Shown one piece after another: positions 54,467 to 63,128 of a stretch of 64,000 nucleotides of DNA. The stretch is from Palsa-504 sp963790065 (GTDB taxonomy: Bacteria > Actinomycetota > Actinomycetes > Streptosporangiales > Streptosporangiaceae). The DNA lies in contig CAWBNK010000001.1 of NCBI GenBank assembly GCA_963790065.1, positions 372,001-436,000 on the forward strand. The letters are read 5' to 3'. The translations under genes were made by a program, and so were the position numbers. The notes beneath the pieces are model-generated. The model did no database searches. It saw only the letters and a program-made list of their open reading frames with translations, and had not been told where the DNA came from. Each line of letters begins with the position of its first letter. Position 1 is the first letter of the stretch.

Positions 54467-54930
54467 CAGTCAGATGACTCCCCGCGGACCAGGCCGTCCC
54501 ATGACCAGTGCGGGAGGCGCAGGCCGTCCGGAACATCGTCGGCCGAGTCGTGGTAGGAGTACATCGTGGTGCTGGTGGCCCAGGCGAAATAGTCGTGCAG
54601 CACCTGCCGGAGCCGGTCATCACGGTCCAGGCCGACATCGGCCAGCGCCTGGTCGAAACAGGCGATCGCGCGGCGGTTCATCTCCTCGTGCAGGCCGTTG
54701 CCGCTGTGGATCCGGACCACCGAAGTCTCGTCACCGTAGACCTCCGTGAAGGCGGCCGGGCCGCCGAGCGCTTCAGCCCAGTAGGCGGCGAGCCGCTCGG
54801 CGTGCTGGGGATGGTAGCCATGGCTGAAGGCGTGGCTGACTTCCTCATCGGTCATGACCCGGGCGTGCCAGGCGCGGGCCAGGCTCAGCAGCCCGTCAGC
54901 ACCACCCGTGGCCTCGTATACCGTCTGCAT
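54466..54930 (-). CDS. Group II truncated haemoglobin
   Basis: 154 residues: YEATGGADGLLSLARAWHARVMTDEEVSHAFSHGYHPQHAERLAAYWAEALGGPAAF matches TrHbO-type globins. The proximal histidine is probably in HSGNGLHEEMNRRAIACFDQAL or the preceding EYGD region; the exact haem residues cannot be fixed without alignment. Its TGA and the DUF4396 ATG overlap (TGATG at 54464-54468). It may handle oxygen or nitric oxide. Confidence 0.85.
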   Translation of the reverse strand: MQTVYEATGGADGLLSLARAWHARVMTDEEVSHAFSHGYHPQHAERLAAYWAEALGGPAAFTEVYGDETSVVRIHSGNGLHEEMNRRAIACFDQALADVGLDRDDRLRQVLHDYFAWATSTTMYSYHDSADDVPDGLRLPHWSWDGLVRGESSD

Positions 54931-54956
54931 CGTCCTAGGGTGCCATGCCCGGGGCC

Positions 54957-55832
54957 TCAGCCGCCGATGGCATCAAGCTCGGCGATCACGTCGGCGGATA
55001 GTTGCAGCCCGGCGCCGGCGACGTTCTCCCGCAGGTGCTCCACCGACGAGGTGCCGGGGATCAGCAGCAGGTTCGGCGACCGCTGCACCAGCCAGGCGAG
55101 CGCGATCGCCATCGGGGTCGCTCCCAGCCGCTTCGCCACCACCTCCAGGGTGCCCGACTGCAGCGGCGTGAAGCCGCCCAGCGGGAAGTAGGGCACGTAC
55201 GCGACGCCCTGCCGCGCGGTGAGATCCACGAGGTCATCGTCGTCACGGCGAGCGATGTTGTAGAAGTTCTGCACGCACACGACCGGCGCGATCGACTGCG
55301 CCTCGGTGAGCTGGCTGACGCTGACAGTGCTCAGGCCCAGGTGCCGGATCAGGCCCTGCTGGCGCAGCTCGGCGAGCGCACCGAACTGCTCTGCGATCGA
55401 GCCCGGCTCGGGCGAGTGGCCGTCTTCTCCCCCGCCGACGCGCAGGTTCACCACGTCGAGGATGTCGAGGCCCAGGTGCCGCAGGTTGTCATGGACCTGC
55501 TCGCGCAGCTCCGCCGGCCGGCGGGCGTGCAGCCAGGCCCCGCCGTCGCCGCGCCGGGCGCCGACCTTGGTGACCAGGTGCAGGTCGCTCGGGTACGGTG
55601 CGAGCGCCTCGCGGATGAGCTCGTTCGTGACATGCGGCCCGTAGAAGTCGGCCGTGTCGATGTGATTGATGCCAAGGTCGACCGCCGTGCGCAGCACGGC
55701 GATCGCGGCGTCGCGGTCCTTCGGCGGCCCGAAGACGCCGGGGCCGGCGAGCTGCATGGCGCCGTAGCCGACGCGGGTGAGCTCGAGATCGGCGACGCGG
55801 TAGGTGGCGCCGGGGAGGTCGTTGGAGGCCAT
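54957..55832 (-). CDS. Aldo/keto reductase
   Basis: 291 residues from the ATG at 55832 with GAGGGA upstream. The AKR barrel appears in RVGYGAMQLAGPGVFGPPKDRDAAIAVLRTAVDLGINHIDTADFYGPHVTNELI (the D-Y pair of the catalytic tetrad), LVTKVGAR with the lysine, and IRHLGLSTVSVSQL. The C-terminal LLLIPGTSSVEHLRENV binds NADPH. The substrate is unknown. Confidence 0.88.
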   Translation of the reverse strand: MASNDLPGATYRVADLELTRVGYGAMQLAGPGVFGPPKDRDAAIAVLRTAVDLGINHIDTADFYGPHVTNELIREALAPYPSDLHLVTKVGARRGDGGAWLHARRPAELREQVHDNLRHLGLDILDVVNLRVGGGEDGHSPEPGSIAEQFGALAELRQQGLIRHLGLSTVSVSQLTEAQSIAPVVCVQNFYNIARRDDDDLVDLTARQGVAYVPYFPLGGFTPLQSGTLEVVAKRLGATPMAIALAWLVQRSPNLLLIPGTSSVEHLRENVAGAGLQLSADVIAELDAIGG

Positions 55833-55967
55833 GGGTTCCCTCTTGCTGGTCGTGCGGGCCGAAGACATCACCACGGTGCGCCGGACCGAGCGGAGCAGGC
55901 AGTTCCCCGCTCATCCTAGGAGCGGCAGGACCAGGATCGGCGCCCGGAGGGCTCGTACACTGGGCAC

Positions 55968-56834
55968 GTGACCAGGTCGAACGCGCTTGGCGAGTACCTG
56001 CGGGCCCGTCGGGAGCTGGTGGATCCCGCGGACGCGGGGCTGCCGGTGACGGGCGTCAGGCGGACGCCCGGCCTGCGCCGCGAGGAGGTCGCGACCCTGG
56101 CCGGCATCAGCGCCGATTACTACCTGCGGCTCGAGCAGGGACGTGACCGTAACCCGTCGCCGCAGGTGCTCGAATCGCTGGCCCGTGTGCTCGGCCTCGA
56201 CCCGGCCGGAACGCAGTATCTCCTGAGCCTGTCCGCCGCCCGGCCCGGGCCATCCAGGCGGCCGCGCCGTGAGGTCGTGCCGACCGGCATCCGGCAGCTG
56301 CTCGAAGCGCTCCAGCTGCCCGCGTTCGTGGAGAGCCGGATGTTCGACGTGCTCGCCGCGAACCGGCTCGCGACCGCCCTGTCGCCGAGCATCCGGCCGG
56401 GAGCCAACCGCCTGCGGTCGATGTTCCTCGACGAGGACGAGCGGGACCTGCACCCCGACTGGGAGCACGCGATCGGCGGCATGGTCGCGTCGTTCCGTGC
56501 CTCGCTCGGCTCCGATGTCGACGACCCGCGGATCGCGCAGCTCGTCGGCGAGCTGTCCCTCGCCAGCGAGCCGTTCCGGCGGCTCTGGGCGCGGCATGAC
56601 GTCAAGGCGCTCGCCGGCGCGCCGGTGCGGATGCGCCATCCGCAGGTCGGGATGCTGGAGCTGCGCCGGGAGAAGCTGCCTGTCGGCGATTCGGGCGGCC
56701 AGGTCCTGGTGATCTATCACGCGGAACCGGGTTCAGACAGTGCCAGGTCACTTGCCCTGCTCGGGTCGCTGGCCGCGACCGACGAGGCGGCGGCCGCCCG
56801 GGCCGGATGGCGCGAGAGCCAGCCGGAAGCCTAG
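55968..56834 (+). CDS. XRE-family regulator with MmyB-like ligand-binding domain
   Basis: 288 residues from GTG 55968. The HTH is ALGEYLRARRELVDPADAGL ... LRREEVATLAGISADYYLRLEQGRDRNPSPQVLESLARVLGLD. The C-terminal half (PRREVVPTGIRQLLEALQLPAFVESRMFDVLAANRLATAL) is the MmyB-like PAS-type domain. It is transcribed divergently from the aldo/keto reductase and may control it. Its TAG stop is part of the CTAG at the left end of the mobile element. Confidence 0.88.
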   Translation: MTRSNALGEYLRARRELVDPADAGLPVTGVRRTPGLRREEVATLAGISADYYLRLEQGRDRNPSPQVLESLARVLGLDPAGTQYLLSLSAARPGPSRRPRREVVPTGIRQLLEALQLPAFVESRMFDVLAANRLATALSPSIRPGANRLRSMFLDEDERDLHPDWEHAIGGMVASFRASLGSDVDDPRIAQLVGELSLASEPFRRLWARHDVKALAGAPVRMRHPQVGMLELRREKLPVGDSGGQVLVIYHAEPGSDSARSLALLGSLAATDEAAAARAGWRESQPEA

Positions 56835-57572
56835 GGCGTGTCTGACAAAGCTCGTGTCCAGGCGATGACGGCGTTGAGGACGGCGGCAGCACGGTAGACG
56901 ATAGCGAGTTTGTCGTAGCGGGTGGCCAGGCCGCGCCATTGTTTGAGATGGCAGAAGCGGCGTTCGATGACATTACGCCCGCGGTAGTCGGCGGCGTCGA
57001 AGCCCGGCGGCCTGCCGCCGCGGGAGCCGCGCCGCTTACGGTGGTCCTGCTGGCCGGCAGGCTCGGGGATGACTGCCCGGATGCGCCGGGCGCGCAGGTG
57101 CTGCCGAATGGCACGGGAGGAGTACGCCTTGTCGCCGCGCAGCGCCTCTGGCCGGCTGCGCTCGGGTCCGTCCGGTCGCTTGACGCGCAACCCGGCCAGC
57201 AGCGGAAGCAGCATGGGCGAGCCGGCTTGGCCGGGGGTGCAGGCGATCACCAGCGGCAGCCCGGTTCCGTCCACCAGCTGGTGGATCTTCGTCGAGAGCC
57301 CGCCGCGGGAGCGTCCGAGGGCATGGTCAGGCGGCTCGGCCGAATTCGTGTAGTTCCCGCGCGCGGCCGAATTCGTGTAATTCGATCAATCCCCATGGCC
57401 CGAACACCTTCGGCAGGTCCCGCCAGGCGATCCCGCACCGGTACCGGTAGATGATGCCTTCGACCATCGGCCGGGCGTCCGCAAACGGGCGGCCCTGACG
57501 CCCGGTGCGTCCTGGCAGCAGATCAGCGATCAGCTCCCACTGGGCGTCCGACAGCAGCTGGAAACGCGACAT
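56831..57572 (-). pseudogene. IS5-family transposase, central part deleted
   Basis: The N-terminal piece begins MSRFQLLSDAQWELIADLLPG (start 57572) and reaches RCGIAWRDLPKVFGPWG, then runs into a repeated ELHEFGRA sequence and a stop at 57327. The C-terminal piece is in another frame: DHALGRSRGGLSTKIHQLVDGTG, EALRGDKAYSSRAIRQHLRARRIRAVIPE and NVIERRFCHLKQWRGLATRYDKLA (the catalytic E). About 90 residues that should include the first catalytic Asp region are missing. Nearby 16-bp direct repeats mark the deletion site. It cannot be active. Confidence 0.8.
57337..57379. repeat. 16-bp direct repeats at the transposase deletion junction
   Basis: CGGCCGAATTCGTGTA occurs at 57337-57352 and 57364-57379. 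They flank the point where the transposase changes frame, so the deletion or local duplication arose at these repeats. Confidence 0.75.
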
Positions 57573-57627
57573 GACCCGACACTCACATCCCAGCCTCAGC
57601 CGCCCTTGCCAAACACGCCCTGGTAAG

Positions 57628-58392
57628 TCACGAGGCGCTGACGTGTGCCGCGGTGACCGCCAGGGTGGTGTAGTGCATCGTGAAGGCTCCGCCCAGAGCG
57701 TCGATGCCGGTGCCGACCTCATCGAGGATGTCGGCCAGCTGGTCGGGGCGCAGCCGGGTGAGGCCGCCGGTGGTGGGCAGCAGGGCCAGCCATTGGTCGC
57801 GGGTGTAGGACTGCTCCCAGTCGAATCGCCACTGTTCGGGTTCGTGGAACTGTTCGGTCTCTCGGATCGTGCCGGCGAACTTGGCGTACATCGCCTGGTA
57901 CATGTCCAGCGGACGGCGAGCTGGCAGATTGGCGAACGGCGAGTCTGGCACCACCCTCCGGTAGGCGGCGGCGAACGGCTTGGCCACCTCGAAGGGCGGC
58001 TCATACACATGGCCGAAGATCGCCAGCCGCCCACTTGGGCCCAGCACCTGGGCCGCCTTCCCGGCACCGGCGACCGGATCGACCCAGTGCCACGACTGGG
58101 CGGCGATCACCGTGTCGAATCTTCGGCCGTCCGGGTCCCAGGCTTCGAAGGTTGCTACCTCGACCGCAAGGCCGCGGGCGCGGGCGAACTCGGCCATCCG
58201 CGCGTCCGGGTCGACGCCGAGCACGGTGCAGCCGGCGGCCTGGAACTGGCGGGCTGCGATGCCGGTGCCGCAGCCGACGTCGAGCACGTCAAGCCCGGGG
58301 CTTTCGGCGACGATCCGCGCCACCAAGGCGCCGGGGTAGCCCGAACGAGCCCGGTCATACCCCTCTGCGTCGGTGCCGAACGACTCGGCCAT
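57628..58392 (-). CDS. Class I SAM-dependent methyltransferase
   Basis: 254 residues from the ATG at 58392: MAESFGTDAEGYDRARSGYPGALVARIV, then the SAM motif LDVLDVGCGTGIAARQF, GVDPDARMAEFAR and DTVIAAQSWHWVDP. The open frame extends to 58455 but that ATG lies inside the operator palindrome, so the inner start fits better. Substrate unknown; possibly a small-molecule methyltransferase. Divergent from TetR and probably controlled by it. Confidence 0.85.
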   Translation of the reverse strand: MAESFGTDAEGYDRARSGYPGALVARIVAESPGLDVLDVGCGTGIAARQFQAAGCTVLGVDPDARMAEFARARGLAVEVATFEAWDPDGRRFDTVIAAQSWHWVDPVAGAGKAAQVLGPSGRLAIFGHVYEPPFEVAKPFAAAYRRVVPDSPFANLPARRPLDMYQAMYAKFAGTIRETEQFHEPEQWRFDWEQSYTRDQWLALLPTTGGLTRLRPDQLADILDEVGTGIDALGGAFTMHYTTLAVTAAHVSAS

Positions 58393-58445
58393 AGGCCGCG
58401 CCGTATGCAGCTGTGCTGGAGGCGGTTCCGGTTGCTTTCGCGATA

Positions 58446-58484
58446 CGGTGGGCATGTGCCCACCGTAGTGGGCGCATGCCCACT
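58446..58484. promoter_or_regulatory. Tandem TGGGC/GCCCA operators between methyltransferase and TetR
   Basis: CGGTGGGCATGTGCCCACCG (58446-58465) has 9-bp perfect arms around TG. AGTGGGC-GCAT-GCCCACT (58467-58484) has 7-bp arms. Their centres are 20 bp apart, one to two helical turns. They sit in the divergent gap, upstream of both starts; the TetR protein at 58529 is the obvious binder. Confidence 0.75.
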
Positions 58485-58528
58485 AGGCAACTGGTGCCGG
58501 CCGGCCGACGTATCGAGAGGATCTGTGA

Positions 58529-59131
58529 GTGCCGACTGGAGTGCATTTGCGCGATGCTCGGCGGCAGCTGTTCGACGCTGCCGAATGCGTGCTGCTACGG
58601 GATGGGCCAAGCGGTCTGACCAGCCGGGCTGTCACCGATGAGGCGGGCTGTGCCAAAGGTGTCCTGCACCGGCACTTCACCGACTTCGACGCCTTCCTCG
58701 CCGAGCTTGTGCTCGACCGGGCCATACAACTCCAGGCGCAGGCGGGCGCGCTGCGCGAGTCGGCCGGCACCGGCACGGTGACCGACAATCTCACCAGCGC
58801 GCTGACCACGCTGTTCGGGCCGGTTCCGACGGCGATCATCCCGCTCATCACCTTCCGAGACGAGCTGCGCGCACGACTACGGCAAGCCAAACCCGGAGGC
58901 GGCACCGCGATCCTCGCCCAGGTCACGGCCGCGGTCTCCGCCTACCTGGCCGACGAGCGCGACCGGGGCCGCATCGCGGCCGACGCCGACATCGACTCAC
59001 TCACACTCTCCCTGGTCGGCGGGGGGCATCTCCTGTTCTCAGATCGCGAACCCGGCCCGCCGAGCACGGCCACCGTCAAAAGGTTTGTGACAACAGTGCT
59101 CGCTGACGTTCTGCAACGACGGCCACGCTGA
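58529..59131 (+). CDS. TetR-family regulator (cargo of the mobile element)
   Basis: 200 residues from GTG 58529. The HTH is QLFDAAECVLLRDGPSGLTSRAVTDEAGCAKGVLHRHFTDFDAFLAEL, and the rest is helical. It faces away from the methyltransferase gene across two perfect palindromes, so it represses itself and the methyltransferase. The ligand is unknown, perhaps the methyltransferase substrate. Confidence 0.9.
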   Translation: MPTGVHLRDARRQLFDAAECVLLRDGPSGLTSRAVTDEAGCAKGVLHRHFTDFDAFLAELVLDRAIQLQAQAGALRESAGTGTVTDNLTSALTTLFGPVPTAIIPLITFRDELRARLRQAKPGGGTAILAQVTAAVSAYLADERDRGRIAADADIDSLTLSLVGGGHLLFSDREPGPPSTATVKRFVTTVLADVLQRRPR

Positions 59132-59210
59132 CAGGCCAGACACACAGGCGGCGGGTCCGCGGGAAACCCATCGAACCCAGCCCCGCCCAACTTTGTCAGA
59201 CGAGCCCTAG

Positions 59211-59630
59211 CTATGACGCCGGGATGTCGCCGATGTCCCGGCCGATCGTGCTGTGCACGTAGGCGGGGATCTCGCCCTCGTGCCGGTCGCCGGTGTTGAC
59301 GGTCCCGGACGGCTCGAACATCAAGATGGAGCCGCCGGGCGAGGAGGGCTTGTGCTCGGTCCCGCTGGGAACCACGAATATGTCGCCTGCCTGCAGGCTG
59401 ACGGTTCGCTCGCTGCCTCCGTCCCGCAGCGCGATATCGAACTGGCCCGCCAGTACCAGGAAGAACTCGTCGGTGTACTCGTGCACGTGCCAGACGTGCT
59501 CACCCTGAGCATGCGCGATCTTGATGTCATAGTCGTTGACCCGGCCGACGATCCGCGGACTGTAGACGTCGCTGAAGGCCGCCAGCGCCTGACGCAGGTT
59601 GACCGGAAGAGCTGTCATGCCGGTAATCAT
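59211..59630 (-). CDS. Small cupin-domain protein
   Basis: 139 residues. The cupin metal site is visible as HVWHVHEYTDEFFLVLAGQFDIALRDG (two His and a Glu) and the second motif as GDIFVVPSGTEHKPSS. A single jellyroll domain. These proteins bind metal and often act as isomerases or sensors. Its stop codon is immediately adjacent to the CTAG target of the mobile element. Confidence 0.85.
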   Translation of the reverse strand: MITGMTALPVNLRQALAAFSDVYSPRIVGRVNDYDIKIAHAQGEHVWHVHEYTDEFFLVLAGQFDIALRDGGSERTVSLQAGDIFVVPSGTEHKPSSPGGSILMFEPSGTVNTGDRHEGEIPAYVHSTIGRDIGDIPAS

Positions 59631-59685
59631 TCCGCGACGGGCCAGGCCCCGTCTTGTACGAACGTGCGGGCCGGACTTGGACCGT

Positions 59686-60192
59686 TCAGTAGTAACCCTT
59701 CTGCCCGTCCAGAAGCTCGCGGATGGCGTCCGCGTGGCCCGCGTGCCGGGCGGTCTCCTCGATCATGTGGAGCATGATCCACCGCAGGGTGGCGCCGGAG
59801 GCATCTTCGTGCCGGCTTACCTCATCGAGCGCATGACCGGAGAAGATCTCGTTGGACACCGCGCACTGCTGGCCGTACTCGGCTGCGAGCTGGCCGAGCT
59901 GGATCCCGGCGACCATCATCTCGGCGTCCTCGGGGCCGTCCTCGAAGGGCGGCCCCTCGGCCTCCCGGCCCATGAAGAAGACGTGGAACCAGAGGTATTC
60001 CACCCAGCGCATGTGCGAGACGACACCGGCCATCGTCATCAGGGGCGAGGCCGGGAGGACGGGCCGGTGGGCATCTTCCTCGGACAGGCCGTCGCATTTC
60101 CACTGGATGATCGCGCGCTGCAGGTCGAGCCAGCCGACCAGCTGGGTCCGCTCATCGGCCGCGTACGGCGGCCGGGTTCGTGCCAGGGTCAT
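59686..60192 (-). CDS. DinB/DUF664-family protein
   Basis: 168 residues from the ATG at 60192: DERTQLVGWLDLQRAIIQWKCDGLSEEDAHRP, then SPLMTMAGVVSHMRWVEYLWFHVFFMG with the first metal histidine and WIMLHMIEETARHAGHADAIRELLDG with the HxxxH-like C-terminal pair. The four-helix bundle usually binds a metal; many DinB-like proteins act in thiol chemistry (mycothiol or bacillithiol transferase branch). Function not proven. Confidence 0.85.
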   Translation of the reverse strand: MTLARTRPPYAADERTQLVGWLDLQRAIIQWKCDGLSEEDAHRPVLPASPLMTMAGVVSHMRWVEYLWFHVFFMGREAEGPPFEDGPEDAEMMVAGIQLGQLAAEYGQQCAVSNEIFSGHALDEVSRHEDASGATLRWIMLHMIEETARHAGHADAIRELLDGQKGYY

Positions 60193-60356
60193 GGGCGCTG
60201 ACGCTACCTCACCGGCCACGGCGGGCGCATCCCGGTTCCGGGCCAGGGCGAGCACAGCCGCCCCCGACCTTCTGTTTTGCTGCGGATTCAAGGTATTTTG
60301 GCCATGATGCCAGCTACCTCGTCCGTCCCCGGGCCGATGCGCGCGGAGCGGCGGCC

Positions 60357-61643
60357 TTGACCGACGGGGTGGATGCCCCGGCCGGGACCGGTGCGGGAGC
60401 CGTGACATCAGCGCCGTCAGATCAGCCTGTGCTGCCTGTTTCTTCCGCTCCGCGCCGGTACGGGCTGCGGCGCAGCCTGCTGGCCGGCCTCGCCATCGCC
60501 GTCCTGGTCAGCGTGATCGTCATCGAGCGGAGCACCCTGGTCGAGTCGCTGCACGTCCTGGGCCACCTGAACTGGGCCTGGTTCGTGCTCGCCGTGGCGT
60601 CAGAGGCCATTTCCCTGGCCAGCTTCGGGCTCAGCAGGAAGCTCCTGATTCAGGTCAACGGGCGGCCGGCCAGTTTCCGCTCGGTAATGGCGATCACCTA
60701 CGCGGCCAACGCCCTGTCGATCTCGGTCCCGTTCGCCGGGGCCGAACTGGCCATGGTCTTCTCCTACCGCCAGTTCCGCAGGCACGGGGTGGACGCCGCG
60801 ACCACCGGCTGGACGCTCGCCGTGTCGGCGATCTTCTCCACCTCCGCCCTGGCCTTCCTGCTGGTGATCGGAGCGCTGGCCGGCTCGGCGTCGCTGGCCA
60901 GTGCCGCCGGGTTCCTCGGCGCCTTCGTGTTCATCGTCCCGGGCGCCGCGGTGCTGCTCGCGCTGCGATACCAGAGTGTCCGCAGGCTGCTGCACCAGAT
61001 CATCGCCTGGCTGGTGGGCGTATCCCGGAGCATCTTCGGTGTTCCCGCCCACGGCGTCGACGGCCTTGACGAATTCCTCGACCGGGTGGCCAGCCTGCGG
61101 CTGCCCTGGCCGGTCTACGTGGAGGTGTTCGGGCTGGCCGTGCTGAACTGGGCCGCGGACTGCGGGGCGCTGGCCTGCGCGATCGCGGCCACTGGCCAGT
61201 CGGTGCCGTGGCACAGCCTGCTGCTGGTCTACGGGGCCGGGGCCGCGGTCGGCAGCACCGGAATCACCCCGGGCGGGTTCGCCCTGGTGGAGCTGGCCCT
61301 GACGGCCGCGCTGACCGCGGCCGGGTTGCACCGGTCTCCGGCCCTAGCCGCCGTCCTGGCCTACCGTCTGGTCAACTTCTGGCTGATCCTCATCGCCGGC
61401 TGGATCCTGATGGCCGTGCTCGCCCACCGCCGGATCGGATCGGACGCCGGCGCCCCCGCTCCGGCCGGACCTCCCCCCGGTCCCGGCGGGTTAAGGTGCG
61501 CGCGCCGAGCGGCCCGGCCGATGCGGTCACGCTGGCCGAGCTGGACACCGATCCGCATCCGGTGCTGGCCCAGCTCCGGGCCGCCGCCCCGGTCTGCTGG
61601 GTTCCCGTCCTGGGCGCCTGGCTGGTCAGCGGCTACCAGCTAG
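60357..61643 (+). CDS. UPF0104/YbhN-type flippase-like membrane protein
   Basis: About 428 residues from a TTG at 60357 (a GTG at 60369 is equally possible). After a Pro/Ala-rich tail come seven or so membrane helices: LLAGLAIAVLVSVIVIERS, WAWFVLAVASEAISLASF, AITYAANALSISVPFAGAELAM, AVSAIFSTSALAFLLVIGA and others, ending LVNFWLILIAGWILMAVLAHRRIGS. The family resembles MprF/lysyl-PG synthase TM regions and is suspected to move lipids. The 3' end overlaps the P450 gene by about 148 bp in another frame. Confidence 0.8.
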   Translation: MTDGVDAPAGTGAGAVTSAPSDQPVLPVSSAPRRYGLRRSLLAGLAIAVLVSVIVIERSTLVESLHVLGHLNWAWFVLAVASEAISLASFGLSRKLLIQVNGRPASFRSVMAITYAANALSISVPFAGAELAMVFSYRQFRRHGVDAATTGWTLAVSAIFSTSALAFLLVIGALAGSASLASAAGFLGAFVFIVPGAAVLLALRYQSVRRLLHQIIAWLVGVSRSIFGVPAHGVDGLDEFLDRVASLRLPWPVYVEVFGLAVLNWAADCGALACAIAATGQSVPWHSLLLVYGAGAAVGSTGITPGGFALVELALTAALTAAGLHRSPALAAVLAYRLVNFWLILIAGWILMAVLAHRRIGSDAGAPAPAGPPPGPGGLRCARRAARPMRSRWPSWTPIRIRCWPSSGPPPRSAGFPSWAPGWSAATS

Positions 61644-62775
61644 CCGTCGACGTGCTCCGTGATGCCCGCACGTTCACGGTCGACGACCCCCGGTTCTCCA
61701 CGGCCAAGGTGGTGGGCCCGAGCATGCTCTCGCTCGATGGCGCTCAGCACGCCCGGCACCGGGCGCCGTTCACCCGGCCCTTCCGTACCGACGAGATCCA
61801 CGCCCGGCTCGCCTCCTTCACCCAGGCCGAAGCGGCCGGCTGGTGACGGCCATCCAGCCCCGCGGTGAGGCTGAGCTCCGGCGGGCCGTGGCCGGGCCAC
61901 TGGCGGCCGCGGTCATGGCCGAGGCCCTCGGTCTGGGTGCGACCGATCCGGCGAAGATCCTCAGCTGGTACGACGGGATCGTAGCCGCGGTACAGGCCGA
62001 GGCCGCGGCGGCCGCAGGCATGCCGCCAGGCCGCCTTACTCCCGGTGCCGCGCCAGGCCAGGCCAGTCAGCCGGCCGCCGCCGGGAGCGAAGCCTTCGCC
62101 GAGCTGGCCGCCAGCCTGCGGCAGGTGATCGGCGCCAGCCAGCCTTCGCTGCTCGCGCAGGTGACCGGGCCGCTCACCGAGACCGAGACCATCTCCAATG
62201 CGGCCGTCCTGCTGTTCGGCGGGATCGAGACCACCGAGGGCATGATCGCCAACGCCATGCTGCACCTGCTCTCCTCCCCCGCCGGGCTCGAGCAGGTAAA
62301 CGCCGACCCCGTTCTCATACCCGCCGCCATCGAGGAGTCGCTGCGGCTAGAGCCTGCCGCGGCCGTCGTCGACCGCTACGCCACCCGTGACATCGGGCTC
62401 GGCAGCGCGCATATCGCGGCGGGCGACCAGGTGACGGTATCCATCGCCGGAGCAAACCGGGACCCCGCGGTCTTCGCTCGCCCTGACGCGTTCGACATCC
62501 GCCGCCCGAATGCCGGACGGCACCTGGCCTTCGCCCACGGCCCGCACTTCTGCCTCGGCGCACACCTGGCCCGGCTGGAAACACGAATCGCCATCGAGAC
62601 CATGCTGGCTATGCTCCCCCGCCTCCGCCTGGCTCGTTCGGATCCCAGCTGTCCCAGCCAGCCGCGGGGCCTGGTGTTCCGCAAGCCGCCAGCCCTGCCG
62701 GTGCGATGGGACCGGGCCTTACCGGTAGGCTGGCCGGGTCACCGAAGGAGGCGCGATGTCGGAGCAGGATCTTGA
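61496..62775 (+). pseudogene. Cytochrome P450, single-base frameshift
   Basis: From GTG 61496 the N-terminal part has DTDPHPVLAQLRAAAPV, WLVSGYQLAVDVLRDARTFTVDDPRF and HRAPFTRPFR. The frame stops at 61844-61846 in GCGGCCGGCTGGTGA. The neighbouring frame resumes at about 61840 with LVTAIQPRGEAELR and carries the I-helix LLFGGIETTEG, the ExxR motif EESLRLEP and the haem loop FAHGPHFCLGAHLARLE. Total 1280 nt is one base short of 427 codons. The whole P450 would be about 426 residues. Confidence 0.85.
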
Positions 62776-63091
62776 TGCGGCAGGCCAGTTCGCCGACCAG
62801 TTCCCGGAGCGGATTCACCGGAACCGCCGTGAGCACGGCGGCGAGATCGACCGCCTCGACGACGACCAGCTGGCCCGCCTTACCGAGGAAGAGCGCGTCG
62901 AGGCGGGTGTCGACGACTTCGACCCGGATGAGGTGCCGCCCGCCACGGACACGCCGCCGCTGACCGATGACGTCAGGCAGACCGAGGTGTACCAGGACGA
63001 GCGGGCCGAGATCCGCCGCCAGGAGGACAAGGGCGAGATCTACCCGATCGACGAAGAGCACCCGTTCCCGCCCACCCGCTACGACGGCTGA
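62756..63091 (+). CDS. Small acidic hypothetical protein
   Basis: 111 residues, rich in Asp/Glu/Arg, with no hydrophobic core: DQFPERIHRNRREHGGEIDRLD, LARLTEEERVEAGVDDFDPDEVP, EVYQDERAEIRRQEDKGEIYPIDEEHPFPPTRYDG. It is probably intrinsically disordered. Actinomycetes carry similar short proteins of unknown role. It overlaps the P450 end by 20 bp. Confidence 0.65.
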   Translation: MSEQDLDAAGQFADQFPERIHRNRREHGGEIDRLDDDQLARLTEEERVEAGVDDFDPDEVPPATDTPPLTDDVRQTEVYQDERAEIRRQEDKGEIYPIDEEHPFPPTRYDG

Positions 63092-63128
63092 CGGCGCGGC
63101 GGGTGAGCGTGCTGATGGCGCCGAATAG

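Larger units (their letters stand above)
56831..59210. mobile_element. IS5-family-like element with CTAG flanks carrying a methyltransferase/TetR pair
   Basis: The left end reads CTAG (56831-56834) then GGCGTGTCTGACAAAG (56835-56850). The right end reads CTTTGTCAGACGAGCC (59191-59206) then CTAG (59207-59210), an inverted copy with 14 of 16 matching bases and a 4-bp direct repeat outside. Inside lie a broken IS5-type transposase, a SAM methyltransferase and a TetR regulator. A second inward end at 57604-57619 (13 of 16 matches, followed by CTGG) marks an alternative, shorter IS of 785 bp, so the outer pair may instead join two related IS ends. It lies exactly between the stop codons of two convergent genes. 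Confidence 0.6.

Noticed and set aside
60357..62775. Biosynthetic gene cluster around the P450
   Set aside because: Neighbours are a membrane protein, a small acidic protein and MarR; there is no core biosynthetic enzyme.
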